Assembly: GCF_003633775.1 (NCBI RefSeq)
Contig: NZ_RBIN01000004.1
Coordinates: 186,001-250,000, forward strand
Reading direction: 5' to 3'
Source of the DNA: Kushneria sinocarnis
GTDB taxonomy: Bacteria > Pseudomonadota > Gammaproteobacteria > Pseudomonadales > Halomonadaceae
DNA length: 64,000 nucleotides
The notes under the pieces are model-generated. The model saw only the letters and a list, made by a program, of their open reading frames with translations, was not told the DNA's origin and did not search any database. Of the stretch, positions 54,858-64,000 are shown piece by piece (within the stretch, counting starts at the first letter, position 1; every line of letters starts with the position of its first letter). The position numbers were made by a program, and so were the translations under genes.

Positions 54858-55604
54858 CTATCGAACGGCACTCGAGGCTTTCTCGTCATACTGCGCTTGC
54901 AGCTCCCCATGAATATGACGATAAAGCCCCCTCAATGCCGGAGACATGTTTTCCACGGCCTGGCGCTGATCAATATAATAGGCTGCCCGTCGTCCACAGA
55001 TATCGAACATCTCGCTGGCCTGGCGGAAAATCAGCCCGGAACGCGCCAGCAGCCGGGGAAACTTGGGCTCCATGAAGGCCAGCACATGATGTCGTCCTGT
55101 CAGACCTACCATGGCAGTTGATGCCAGAAACAGGCTGACACCGATCATCCGATCACCGACCTCGCCGTCCGGATCATGAGGCACCTCTCCGGTGGTTTCC
55201 CCGGTTACCTTTCTGCTCCTGAAGCGACGGTGAATGGCCAGCCGGGAAACCTCACACAGGTAACGCCGTGAGAGGTTGCCAATGGAGGAAAGGGAATCCA
55301 GCAGGCCGTTACCGCAATGATGCTCGATCGGCAAGTGTTCGAAGCCCTCGCCTTTCTCTTCATCGGGCACGACCAGTCGTACACAACCTACCATGGTGCG
55401 AGTCCGGATATGCTCGATAAAGCACAGGTCCGCCACCTCATCATGCTCGTCCTTTTCCAGCTGACGCACCCGATCTTCCGATAACCGATACTCCAGCTCA
55501 CGATTGAACACCTCGTAGCGCAACGCAAAGACCCTGTCCCGATCCTCTTGCGTGCGAGCCAGTCTGAATCTGTACTCCCGGACAACCCTCTCTATTCCGC
55601 TCAT
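54858..55604 (-). CDS. PEP-CTERM/exosortase system-type acyltransferase (GNAT, LuxI-like)
   Basis: 248 residues from ATG 55604. The N-terminus has FRLARTQEDRDRVFALRYEVFNRELEY, as in LuxI-related acyltransferases, then VGCVRLVVPDE and GNLSRRYLCEVSRLAIHRRFRSRK, the GNAT acetyl/acyl-donor region. This matches the family tied to exosortase/PEP-CTERM systems, but no exosortase is in the window. It starts 35 bp after the sensor stop on the same strand, so it is likely co-transcribed with it. It may acylate a small molecule or protein, possibly as a signal. Confidence 0.78.
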   Translation of the reverse strand: MSGIERVVREYRFRLARTQEDRDRVFALRYEVFNRELEYRLSEDRVRQLEKDEHDEVADLCFIEHIRTRTMVGCVRLVVPDEEKGEGFEHLPIEHHCGNGLLDSLSSIGNLSRRYLCEVSRLAIHRRFRSRKVTGETTGEVPHDPDGEVGDRMIGVSLFLASTAMVGLTGRHHVLAFMEPKFPRLLARSGLIFRQASEMFDICGRRAAYYIDQRQAVENMSPALRGLYRHIHGELQAQYDEKASSAVR

Positions 55605-55639
55605 GCCACTCCCCGCCTTGCGACGCTGTATCAATGTTG

Positions 55640-58477
55640 TTATTGGCCCGATTCGAAGCGCCCATCAAGTATCCGTGCAGCTCTCTCGGGCCGCCCCAGA
55701 TAGTATCCCTGAACATAATCTATGCCATAGGAGGTCAGGATCGGCAGCAGTGCTTCGCGATCGACGAATTCGGCAATGGTGCGCTTGCCGAAGCCCCGGG
55801 CAATGTCGGCGATGGCCCTGACGATCAGTCGATTCTCCTCGCTTTCGGGCAGTGAGCGAATGAACGAGCCATCGATCTTGATGTAGTCGGCCGGCAGCTG
55901 CCCCAGATAGTGGAAGCTGCTGAAACCGACACCGAAGTCATCAAGGGCAATCCCGCAGCCCAGCGCCCGGATGCCTTCCAGTACCCCGCGAGCCGTGGCG
56001 AAATCGGTAACGGCGGCGGTTTCGGTGACCTCGATGATCAACCGACGCGGATCGGCGCCGCTGCGCTCCAGCTCGCCTGCCAGGAAGTCCTTCAGCCCGG
56101 CATCATGCAGTGACTGCCCGGAGAGATTGAGCGCCAGACTGACGCCCTCCCCGGCCAGCCGGCTCAACAGCTGCAGGGCGTGGCTCAGCACCCAGCGATC
56201 AAGCGCCACGATCTGGCCGCTGCGCTCGGCAACGGGAATGAAGCTGGCCGGCGCAATCAGCTCGCCGTTGTCCTCTCTCAGCCGAACCAGCGTCTCGTAG
56301 TGCTGGATACTGCCATCTGCCAGTTTCACGATGGGCTGCAGCATCAGTTCGAAACGATCCTCGATCAGGGCACTGCGCAACCGCTCGACCCAGTAGACCC
56401 GTTCCTGCAGCTCATCGCGATCAGGCTGCACCGTCGATAACAGATGCCAGCGTTGTGCGCCATCCTCCTTGGCCTTGTACATGGCGAAGTCCGCGTTGGC
56501 CATCAGCTGGTTCGGGCTCTCCCCGTGCAGCGGATAGAGTGCGATACCGATGCTGGCCATGGCCCGGTGGTGGCGCTCCTCGACGGTCAGCACGATCTGA
56601 TCCAGCGCCAGAGCCAGCGTCTCCGCCATCCGACAGGCCCGGTCACCATCGGCCTCTTCCAGCAGCACGGCGAACTCGTCGCCGCCCAGCCGGGCAATGA
56701 TCCCGCCCTGCCCGACCTCTTCCATGATGGCCCGGGCCACCAGCCGCAACAGCTGATCGCCCGCCTGGTGTCCGCCCAGTTCGTTGACCTCCTTGAAGCG
56801 ATCCAGATCCAGATAGAGCACCGCCCCGTGAGCGCCATGTACCACGGCCCGGCTCATGGCGTCCTCGAAGAAGCGCCGGTTGTAGAGCTCGGTCAGCGGA
56901 TCGCGATGGGCAAGCCAGGTCAGCCGCTGTTCGGCCAGCTTGCGTTCGGTAATGTCCAGTCCGACCGAAATCATCTCCGGTTCACCGCGACCATGCGCGC
57001 CGAGAGGGGTGTGATACCAGACAATGGTGCGCGGCTGCCCATCGGCAGCATACATCACCCCCTCCTGCTGTCCGCCATGCTCGAACAGGCGTTCGCCCTG
57101 TCTGAGCTCGGGCATCATGACCTCCGTGAAACCACGCCCGAGCAGCTGATCTTCCGCAAGTCCGGTCATCATGCAGCAGTATCGGTTGACCAGTGTGATG
57201 CGATCATGACGATCGTGAGTCACGATCAGCACCTGTGCCGTATCCAGCAGGCCACTGACGAAATCGCGTTCGAATGCCAGCTCCCGAACACGCAGCTCCA
57301 GCTGCTGTCCCCGCGACTGGACCTCACCTTCCAGGGTTTCCAGCTGGTCGGTCAGATCGCGGGCAGTGCCGGCCAGCACATCGATTTCATCGTGGAACCA
57401 GCGTGCGGGCGGAGAGATGTGTCGGCGCACCATGCTGAACTCGCCGCGCGCCAGCCGCGGCAGGATTCGGCTCAACTGACGCAGCCGGGCCATGGGCTGC
57501 CACAGGATGCACAGCAGCAGCATTTCGGCGGTCAGCCAGCCGGCCAGCGCAATCAGCAGCACCATGCCCGTGGTCCGGTTGATGCGTACCAGCTGATCGG
57601 TGATATCGGAAATCAGCAGGAAATGCGTGCTGTTGGGTACGGCACCATCAACCGCACGGTCCTCCAGCGGGACCGCCGTCAGTTCGTAGTGGCGCCCCCG
57701 AAAGGCCAGTCGTTTCGGTTGTTGCCAGTGTGCAACGGGGTCGAGTTCCTGACAGGCAGCCTGTAGTACCGGTAGTACCTTGCGCTCGTGCGTCACCGCC
57801 AGCAATGAGGTCTGCCAGTCGGCCAGAAAGCGGGCAGCCCCCGGCGCGCCACCGTGCTGCTCCACCAGCAGGGCAATCTCGCTGCCGGTGCTGAGCTGAA
57901 TATAGCGGGTCACATCGGCCAGCGAGCGCGACACCATGACCACCCCGACGTTGCTGCCTTCGCCCAGCACCGGTACGGCTGCATACTGGCGGCACTCCTG
58001 TCGGCAAAGCAGCACGGTGCGCGGGCGCTCGTTCTGCATGGTGGCCCGTATCCATGCCCTGTCGGGCATCACGGTTCCGCCCGCCTGCAGCTGGCCGTGA
58101 TGTGCCAGCCGCTCGCCGCTGGCATCGAACACCGTGACATCATCGATTCCGGCATCCAGCTGCAGGGTCGGCCACTGCGGCGCCAGTACCCGATCGGCCG
58201 AGACGGCATCATCTGCCTGCAGGGCACTGCCAAGGTTTCCGGACGCCGCCACCACACTGGCCAGCTGCTTGAGGGCATCGGCCGAACGCTGCATGGCCAG
58301 CTCGATCTCCTGCTGCTGACGCTCATGCATCATCTGCCGTGAGTGCTGGAACTGCTCGGTCAGGCTGCGGTTGCTGTTCCATGTAATCAGCAGGGCCAGG
58401 CCCAGCAGTACCAGACTGGTCAGGGCCAGGGCGCGCCATTTCAGACTCAGTCGCCGGGAGTTGCCAGATCGGGCCAT
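55640..58477 (-). CDS. Membrane sensor with PAS, GGDEF and EAL domains
   Basis: 945 residues. Helices near 15-33 and 307-330 bracket a periplasmic sensor of about 270 residues containing CRQEC. A HAMP-like linker, a coiled coil (about 380-405), a PAS domain (about 405-520), GGDEF (about 525-690) and EAL (about 700-940) follow. The cyclase motif RLGGDEF is intact but the RxxD inhibitory site is absent (GQG in its place). The EAL motif reads ETLVRL; NLSGQSL, EVTET, DDFGVGF, YIKID and VQGYYLG are present, so phosphodiesterase activity is plausible. It follows the porin by 14 bp. Confidence 0.88.
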   Translation of the reverse strand: MARSGNSRRLSLKWRALALTSLVLLGLALLITWNSNRSLTEQFQHSRQMMHERQQQEIELAMQRSADALKQLASVVAASGNLGSALQADDAVSADRVLAPQWPTLQLDAGIDDVTVFDASGERLAHHGQLQAGGTVMPDRAWIRATMQNERPRTVLLCRQECRQYAAVPVLGEGSNVGVVMVSRSLADVTRYIQLSTGSEIALLVEQHGGAPGAARFLADWQTSLLAVTHERKVLPVLQAACQELDPVAHWQQPKRLAFRGRHYELTAVPLEDRAVDGAVPNSTHFLLISDITDQLVRINRTTGMVLLIALAGWLTAEMLLLCILWQPMARLRQLSRILPRLARGEFSMVRRHISPPARWFHDEIDVLAGTARDLTDQLETLEGEVQSRGQQLELRVRELAFERDFVSGLLDTAQVLIVTHDRHDRITLVNRYCCMMTGLAEDQLLGRGFTEVMMPELRQGERLFEHGGQQEGVMYAADGQPRTIVWYHTPLGAHGRGEPEMISVGLDITERKLAEQRLTWLAHRDPLTELYNRRFFEDAMSRAVVHGAHGAVLYLDLDRFKEVNELGGHQAGDQLLRLVARAIMEEVGQGGIIARLGGDEFAVLLEEADGDRACRMAETLALALDQIVLTVEERHHRAMASIGIALYPLHGESPNQLMANADFAMYKAKEDGAQRWHLLSTVQPDRDELQERVYWVERLRSALIEDRFELMLQPIVKLADGSIQHYETLVRLREDNGELIAPASFIPVAERSGQIVALDRWVLSHALQLLSRLAGEGVSLALNLSGQSLHDAGLKDFLAGELERSGADPRRLIIEVTETAAVTDFATARGVLEGIRALGCGIALDDFGVGFSSFHYLGQLPADYIKIDGSFIRSLPESEENRLIVRAIADIARGFGKRTIAEFVDREALLPILTSYGIDYVQGYYLGRPERAARILDGRFESGQ

Positions 58478-58491
58478 AGCGTTACCGAGTC

Positions 58492-59667
58492 TCAGAACAG
58501 GAAGGAAGTCTGCAGCAGCAGCATGTTCCAGTAGCGGTCGGTATCGTCACGCTCCAGATTGTCCCGCAGTGGCAGCCAGCCGGTGCCATCGACATGGTGC
58601 CACTCCGCCTCGAGCAGCCAGCCGGAGCTGATGCGCCACCGGAGGCCGGTCGTGATGTCCCGCGCAAACCGGGAGTGCGCAGGCCCCAGACCGGCTGCTT
58701 CATATGTCCGGCCGGAAGGATCGTCCCGATTACTGATCAGGGCGTCATAACGCAGCAACCACTGCCAGTTATCGAGGAAACGATAGGTATACTGCAGATA
58801 CCAGCTTTCTCCCGTTACATTCGAATTCATGCCGTCCCTGTCGAAGTGATCCAGTTCCAGCCGCCGCCGGGCATACTCTGCCGTAAGACTCCAGTGCTCG
58901 CGGTTGTACTGCAGTGACAGTATCCATGGCTGAAAGGAAAAATCACCCGAGCCGGCCATCCGGGTATCAAGATCGGCATTGACCCAGGCAGCACTCAGCG
59001 CGGCGATGAAACGTCCACCTGCATGCTCGTAGCGGACCTGACCGATCCACGAAGTACGGCCATCCAGTGAAGGCTGTTTTCCCGCGGTCATCAGGGTATA
59101 TTCGGCATCGCTATTGAGCCGCGGCTTGCCGACCCCCGCCTGAAAACGCAGGGTCCCACTCGACAGGCGCTCTTCTTCATAAAGCAGCAGACCATCGGAT
59201 GAAAGTCCCACCGACCGGGTGCGATCGAAATAGATCGACTGCGGCAGCAGCACACCGGGACGCGTTGAGGGGATATCGCGGGTCAGATTGTAGAAACCGA
59301 ACGGATTCTTGAAGCGTCCGGTCTGGATGCCCATGGTCCTGTTGCCATCAGCCAGCAGCTGATAATCCAGCACCCCATAATCGAGTTCGGGATCGGTAAT
59401 ACTGCTGCCCTGGCCGGCCTTGCGGGCCAGCACCTGGGCGGCCAGCAGCATGTTTTGCGAAGGCCGGGTAGAGACATTGAGTCCCAGCTCGGTATATTCC
59501 AGACTGCCGCCCTCTTCGCTGCTAGGGCCGAAGAAATCATTGTGATCGCTGACAATCAGCGCCTGACTCATGAACCCGTGCATCTGGAAGGTATCGGCGA
59601 TTTCGCTGGCGCTCGCTCCCGGAACCAGCCCCAGTGCCAGTGTGATCATCAGGCCGATCCTTGCCAT
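58492..59667 (-). CDS. Predicted outer-membrane beta-barrel protein (porin-like)
   Basis: 391 residues from ATG 59667, which gives a clean signal peptide (cleavage near ASA-S, about residue 21); ATG 59712 would add 15 residues and overlap the previous gene. The mature part starts with FQMHGFMSQALIVSD and continues in alternating aromatic strands (YGVLDYQLLADGNRTMGIQTGRFKNPFGFYN, WSLTAEYARRRLEL), ending in the barrel signature SFLF. It is likely to pass or sense a small solute, with the PstS-like protein and sensor encoded on either side. Confidence 0.8.
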   Translation of the reverse strand: MARIGLMITLALGLVPGASASEIADTFQMHGFMSQALIVSDHNDFFGPSSEEGGSLEYTELGLNVSTRPSQNMLLAAQVLARKAGQGSSITDPELDYGVLDYQLLADGNRTMGIQTGRFKNPFGFYNLTRDIPSTRPGVLLPQSIYFDRTRSVGLSSDGLLLYEEERLSSGTLRFQAGVGKPRLNSDAEYTLMTAGKQPSLDGRTSWIGQVRYEHAGGRFIAALSAAWVNADLDTRMAGSGDFSFQPWILSLQYNREHWSLTAEYARRRLELDHFDRDGMNSNVTGESWYLQYTYRFLDNWQWLLRYDALISNRDDPSGRTYEAAGLGPAHSRFARDITTGLRWRISSGWLLEAEWHHVDGTGWLPLRDNLERDDTDRYWNMLLLQTSFLF

Positions 59668-59680
59668 GTCACTGCTCAGT

Positions 59681-60112
59681 CTATTCAACGCCAACCACTC
59701 GAACCCGATCATTCAATGCCGATCGGTCGACATAACCGATCCCTCCGGGAGTCGCTGCCACCCGATCCACCATGGCCGACTCGTTCGCCACTTCATTCGG
59801 TGCCTGACCCGTACCGGAAAAAACCGCCCGATCCCAGGCGAGCCGCAGCTGATGCGGGTAGACGTTCAGCACTTCCTTGGCAAAACGCTCATGGATGGCA
59901 TTGCTGTCCGGCAGCACAAAGACGTGTGCCGACTGGCCATTGGGAAGCGTACGCTGACGCATGGCAAAGATGGCTCTTGCCGTCTCACGATTCAGGCTGT
60001 CCAGTTCCACGCCCGGATGGGTAATGATCACCAGTGCCGAGGGCTCTGCAGCCACGCCTGGCGGCAACATCACGATCATCAGCACCATCAGGGCAATCAG
60101 GCGCCGAAACAT
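59681..60112 (-). CDS. PstS-like small periplasmic binding protein
   Basis: 143 residues from ATG 60112, which has AGGAGG 9 nt upstream (ATG 60133 would add seven). The signal peptide ends near VAA-E (about residue 22). The mature part (LVIITHPGVELDSLNRETARAIFAMRQRTLPNG, then RVAATPGGIGYVDRSALND) is one lobe of a phosphate-binding-like fold, much shorter than full PstS (about 320 residues). Such short PBP-like proteins often precede porin and sensor genes. It stands first in a likely four-gene operon. Confidence 0.78.
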   Translation of the reverse strand: MFRRLIALMVLMIVMLPPGVAAEPSALVIITHPGVELDSLNRETARAIFAMRQRTLPNGQSAHVFVLPDSNAIHERFAKEVLNVYPHQLRLAWDRAVFSGTGQAPNEVANESAMVDRVAATPGGIGYVDRSALNDRVRVVGVE

Positions 60113-60443
60113 GACCCGGAGCCTCCTCTGCATGCACCTCTCATCAAATGTCCTCGCCCCGGCAGCAGCGTGGCTGACTCATGGCGAAGCAACGCGCGAC
60201 GGTTGCAATCGGCAGCTCGGCAATCGTTCATGGCCGACGATACTGACAGAACATCCAGTCTGCGAAGACGGAAGAAGACCCACTTTTATCCTCTTGAACC
60301 TGTTATTGATTGTTCCTCAACTCTAATGGACATTGCCGGGCATATCGAACCGGCAGCGTTTTTGCCCATCAGCCGCGGCCGGTTCCCGAACAAAAAAAGC
60401 CCCGACACGAATGTCGGGGCATACTGTAGAAGAATGCGCGGCA
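60113..60443. other. Intergenic region ahead of the sensing operon, with the gltBD terminator
   Basis: About 330 bp without a gene. It contains the gltBD terminator at 60392-60420 and an AT-rich stretch (about 60290-60330) that could hold the minus-strand promoter of the PstS-like operon, though no clear -35/-10 pair was found. Confidence 0.5.
60392..60420 (-). terminator. Rho-independent terminator after gltD
   Basis: Read on the minus strand, GCCCCGACA-TTCG-TGTCGGGGC is a perfect 9-bp stem (60399-60420) followed by seven T. It lies 24 bp after the gltD stop and ends the gltBD transcript. Confidence 0.93.
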
Positions 60444-61874
<1,431 letters not shown>

Positions 61875-61893
61875 TCACTCGGCCGACGCCGGC

Positions 61894-64000
61894 TTATTCC
61901 GGCTGCCGCCGTGACTGGGCCAGCAGCCCGTTGAGACTTGCGGCCTTGGGCTTGACCAGCCAGAAGTGACGCACATAGTCGGAAAAGTCGCTGAGCAGCT
62001 CCTGGCCCCAGGCAGACCGGGTCTGGGCGACATAATCCTGCAGTATCTCGCGCAGATAGCGACGATAGGCTTCCATGTGTTCGGTACTGACGCGGTGGAT
62101 CTCGACCAGCTCATGGTTGTAGCGGTCGACGAAGTCCCGTTCCAGATCAAGCACGAAGGCGAACCCGCCGGTCATGCCGGCCCCGAAATTGAGACCGGTT
62201 CTGCCCAGCACCGTGACCACCCCGCCGGTCATGTACTCGCAGCAGTGATCCCCGGCGCCCTCGATGACCGCATGGCAGCCGGAATTGCGCACCGCGAAGC
62301 GCTCCCCGGCCTGTCCGGCGGCGTAGAGCTGACCACCGGTGGCGCCATACAGGCAGGTGTTGCCGATGATCGCGGTATGGTGGCTCTCGAAGCGGCTCGC
62401 CTTCGGCGGTGTAATCACCAGCCGGCCACCGTTCATGCCCTTGCCGACATAGTCGTTGGCATCGCCTTCGAGATACATGTTGAGTCCGTGGGCATTCCAC
62501 ACGCCGAAGCTCTGTCCGGCGACCCCCGTCAGCCGCAGGGTGATCGGGGCCTCTTCCAGCCCGGCCTCGCCGTAGCGCCTGGCGATTGCCCCCGAGAGGG
62601 TCGCTCCGATCGAGCGGTCGCAGTTGGTGACGTCAAACGCATACTCGCCGCCACTGCGCTGTTCCAGCGCCTCACTGACCGCGGCCAGGATCTGCTGGTT
62701 CTTCGCCCCCGGGTCATGCGGCTCGTTGCGGTGCACCTGACAGAACTGCGGTGCATCCGCCGGCACCCAGTCGTTGTGCAGCAGCGAGCGGAACTCCAGC
62801 TGACGCTGGGCGCGCGTTTCACCCTCGATCTGCTCGAGCAGGTCCACCCGTCCGATCAGATCGGTCAGTCGGCGCACGCCCAGCATGGCCATGATTTCCC
62901 GCACTTCCTCGGTGATGAAGCGGAAGTAGTTCTTGACCATGTCGACGGTGCCGCGGAAGTGCTCATCCCGCAGCGACTGGTGCTGGGTCGCCACGCCGGT
63001 GGCACAGTTGTTGAGATGACAGATGCGCAGGTACTTGCAGCCCAGCGCCACCATCGGTGCGGTGCCGAAGCCGAAGCTCTCGGCACCGAAGATCGCCGCC
63101 TTGACGACATCCAGCCCGGTCTTCAAGCCGCCATCGGTCTGCAGCCGGATCTTGTCGCGCATGCCGTTGATCCGCAGCGCCTGATGCACCTCGGGCAGCC
63201 CCAGCTCCCACGGTGAGCCGGCGTGCTTGATCGAGGTCAGCGGACTCGCCGCGGTACCACCGTCATAGCCGGAGACGGTGATCAGATCGGCGTAGGCCTT
63301 GGCCACGCCGGTGGCGATGGTGCCGATGCCGGGCTCGGAAACCAGCTTGACCGATACCTGGGCCTCGGGGTTGACCTGCTTGAGATCGAAGATCAGCTGC
63401 GCCAGATCCTCGATCGAATAGATGTCATGGTGCGGCGGCGGCGAGATCAGGGTCACTCCGGGCACGGCATAGCGCAGCCGGGCGATCAGCTCGTTGACCT
63501 TGCCGCCCGGCAGCTGGCCGCCCTCACCGGGCTTGGCCCCCTGGGCGACCTTGATCTGCAGTACCTCGGCACTGGCCAGATAGGCGGGCGTCACCCCGAA
63601 GCGGCCGGAGGCAATCTGCTTGATCTTCGAGTTCTTGATCGTGCCGTAGCGCGCCGGGTCCTCGCCCCCTTCACCGGAGTTCGAGCGGCCGCCGGTCTCG
63701 TTCATCGCCTGGGCCAGCGACTCGTGTGCCTCGGGCGAGAGCGCGCCCAGACTCATGCCGGCACTGTCAAAGCGCGGCAGCAGCGACTCGACCGGTTCCA
63801 CCTCACTGATATCCACCGGCTCCTCGCCTTCACGGAGCTTCAACAGATCGCGCAGGGTCGCCACCGGACGCTCGTTGACCAGCCGGGCAAACTTCTGCCA
63901 CTTGCCGTAATCGCGCTCCTGCACCGACTCCTGCAGCAGCTTGATCACGTCCGGGTTGTAGGCGTGGTACTCGTGGTCGTGCACGTAGCGGTAGAGCCCG
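61894..64000 (-). CDS. gltB: Glutamate synthase large subunit, C-terminal part (cut by window end)
   Basis: The frame is open to base 64000, so about 702 C-terminal residues of a protein of about 1,480 are present; the N-terminal glutaminase domain and start lie outside. Present are the FMN/2-oxoglutarate synthase domain ([33 protein letters not shown]), the 3Fe-4S cysteines in [16 protein letters not shown], and the C-terminal beta-helix with glycine repeats ([23 protein letters not shown]). It leads the gltBD operon. Confidence 0.96.
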   Translation of the reverse strand, partial: GLYRYVHDHEYHAYNPDVIKLLQESVQERDYGKWQKFARLVNERPVATLRDLLKLREGEEPVDISEVEPVESLLPRFDSAGMSLGALSPEAHESLAQAMNETGGRSNSGEGGEDPARYGTIKNSKIKQIASGRFGVTPAYLASAEVLQIKVAQGAKPGEGGQLPGGKVNELIARLRYAVPGVTLISPPPHHDIYSIEDLAQLIFDLKQVNPEAQVSVKLVSEPGIGTIATGVAKAYADLITVSGYDGGTAASPLTSIKHAGSPWELGLPEVHQALRINGMRDKIRLQTDGGLKTGLDVVKAAIFGAESFGFGTAPMVALGCKYLRICHLNNCATGVATQHQSLRDEHFRGTVDMVKNYFRFITEEVREIMAMLGVRRLTDLIGRVDLLEQIEGETRAQRQLEFRSLLHNDWVPADAPQFCQVHRNEPHDPGAKNQQILAAVSEALEQRSGGEYAFDVTNCDRSIGATLSGAIARRYGEAGLEEAPITLRLTGVAGQSFGVWNAHGLNMYLEGDANDYVGKGMNGGRLVITPPKASRFESHHTAIIGNTCLYGATGGQLYAAGQAGERFAVRNSGCHAVIEGAGDHCCEYMTGGVVTVLGRTGLNFGAGMTGGFAFVLDLERDFVDRYNHELVEIHRVSTEHMEAYRRYLREILQDYVAQTRSAWGQELLSDFSDYVRHFWLVKPKAASLNGLLAQSRRQPE

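Overview
The window is high-GC DNA with densely packed genes from a halophilic or marine gammaproteobacterium, most likely Halomonadaceae (Halomonas, Kushneria, Chromohalobacter or Salinicola type). The argument rests on gene content: a Chromohalobacter-like ManD, ectoine-catabolism genes (eutB, eutC, doeC), an OpuC-type osmolyte transporter and a gammaproteobacterial-type gltBD. No rRNA, IS element, prophage or CRISPR array is visible. There is one tRNA, tRNA-Ser(CGA).

Layout. 1-1.7 kb: tail of a phosphonate-type ABC ATPase and its fused two-domain permease. 1.75-3.4 kb: a Tat-exported beta-helix protein of the pectate-lyase superfamily, divergent from the next block. 3.6-17 kb: an aryl polyene (APE) pigment operon of 14 genes whose ends mostly overlap by 4 bp (ATGA), plus a trailing methyltransferase. 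It encodes a chain-length factor, one ACP, a membrane protein, a fused acyl ligase/dehydratase, a glycosyltransferase, an acyltransferase, a thioesterase, a LolA-like carrier, an MMPL exporter, a halogenase-type flavoprotein, a DUF3261 lipoprotein, a ketosynthase, a dehydratase and a ketoreductase. Compared with characterised clusters it lacks a second ketosynthase, a second ACP and the first acyltransferase. 17-22.6 kb: a small secreted protein, UspA, SulP, YceI and a slipin/NfeD pair.

22.7-34.2 kb: a hexuronate (glucuronate) utilisation locus. It holds uxuA, uxuB, a TRAP transporter (dctM carries a frameshift), a second non-homologous mannonate dehydratase (manD), a GntR regulator with three candidate operators, a sodium/solute symporter, KDG kinase and a HAD phosphatase. 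UxuB reduces fructuronate to mannonate, UxuA or ManD dehydrates it to KDG, and KdgK phosphorylates KDG. 34.2-43.2 kb: housekeeping and unknown genes around the tRNA (DUF2076, a small membrane ORF, phhB, an NlpE-like lipoprotein, a hydrolase, an EAL protein, argC, zwf, a GDSL hydrolase).

43.3-50.6 kb: compatible-solute metabolism, with doeC-eutB-eutC (ectoine breakdown) beside a four-gene OpuC/OsmVWXY-type betaine or ectoine ABC importer. 50.7-54.8 kb: a cupin, ChaC, an NCS2 permease and an AIF-like flavoprotein. 54.9-60.1 kb: a four-gene module (PstS-like periplasmic protein, outer-membrane beta-barrel, membrane PAS-GGDEF-EAL sensor, exosortase-system-type acyltransferase) that looks like a co-transcribed sensing unit and is a good candidate for an undescribed system. 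60.4-64 kb: gltD and the 3' two-fifths or so of gltB, running off the window.
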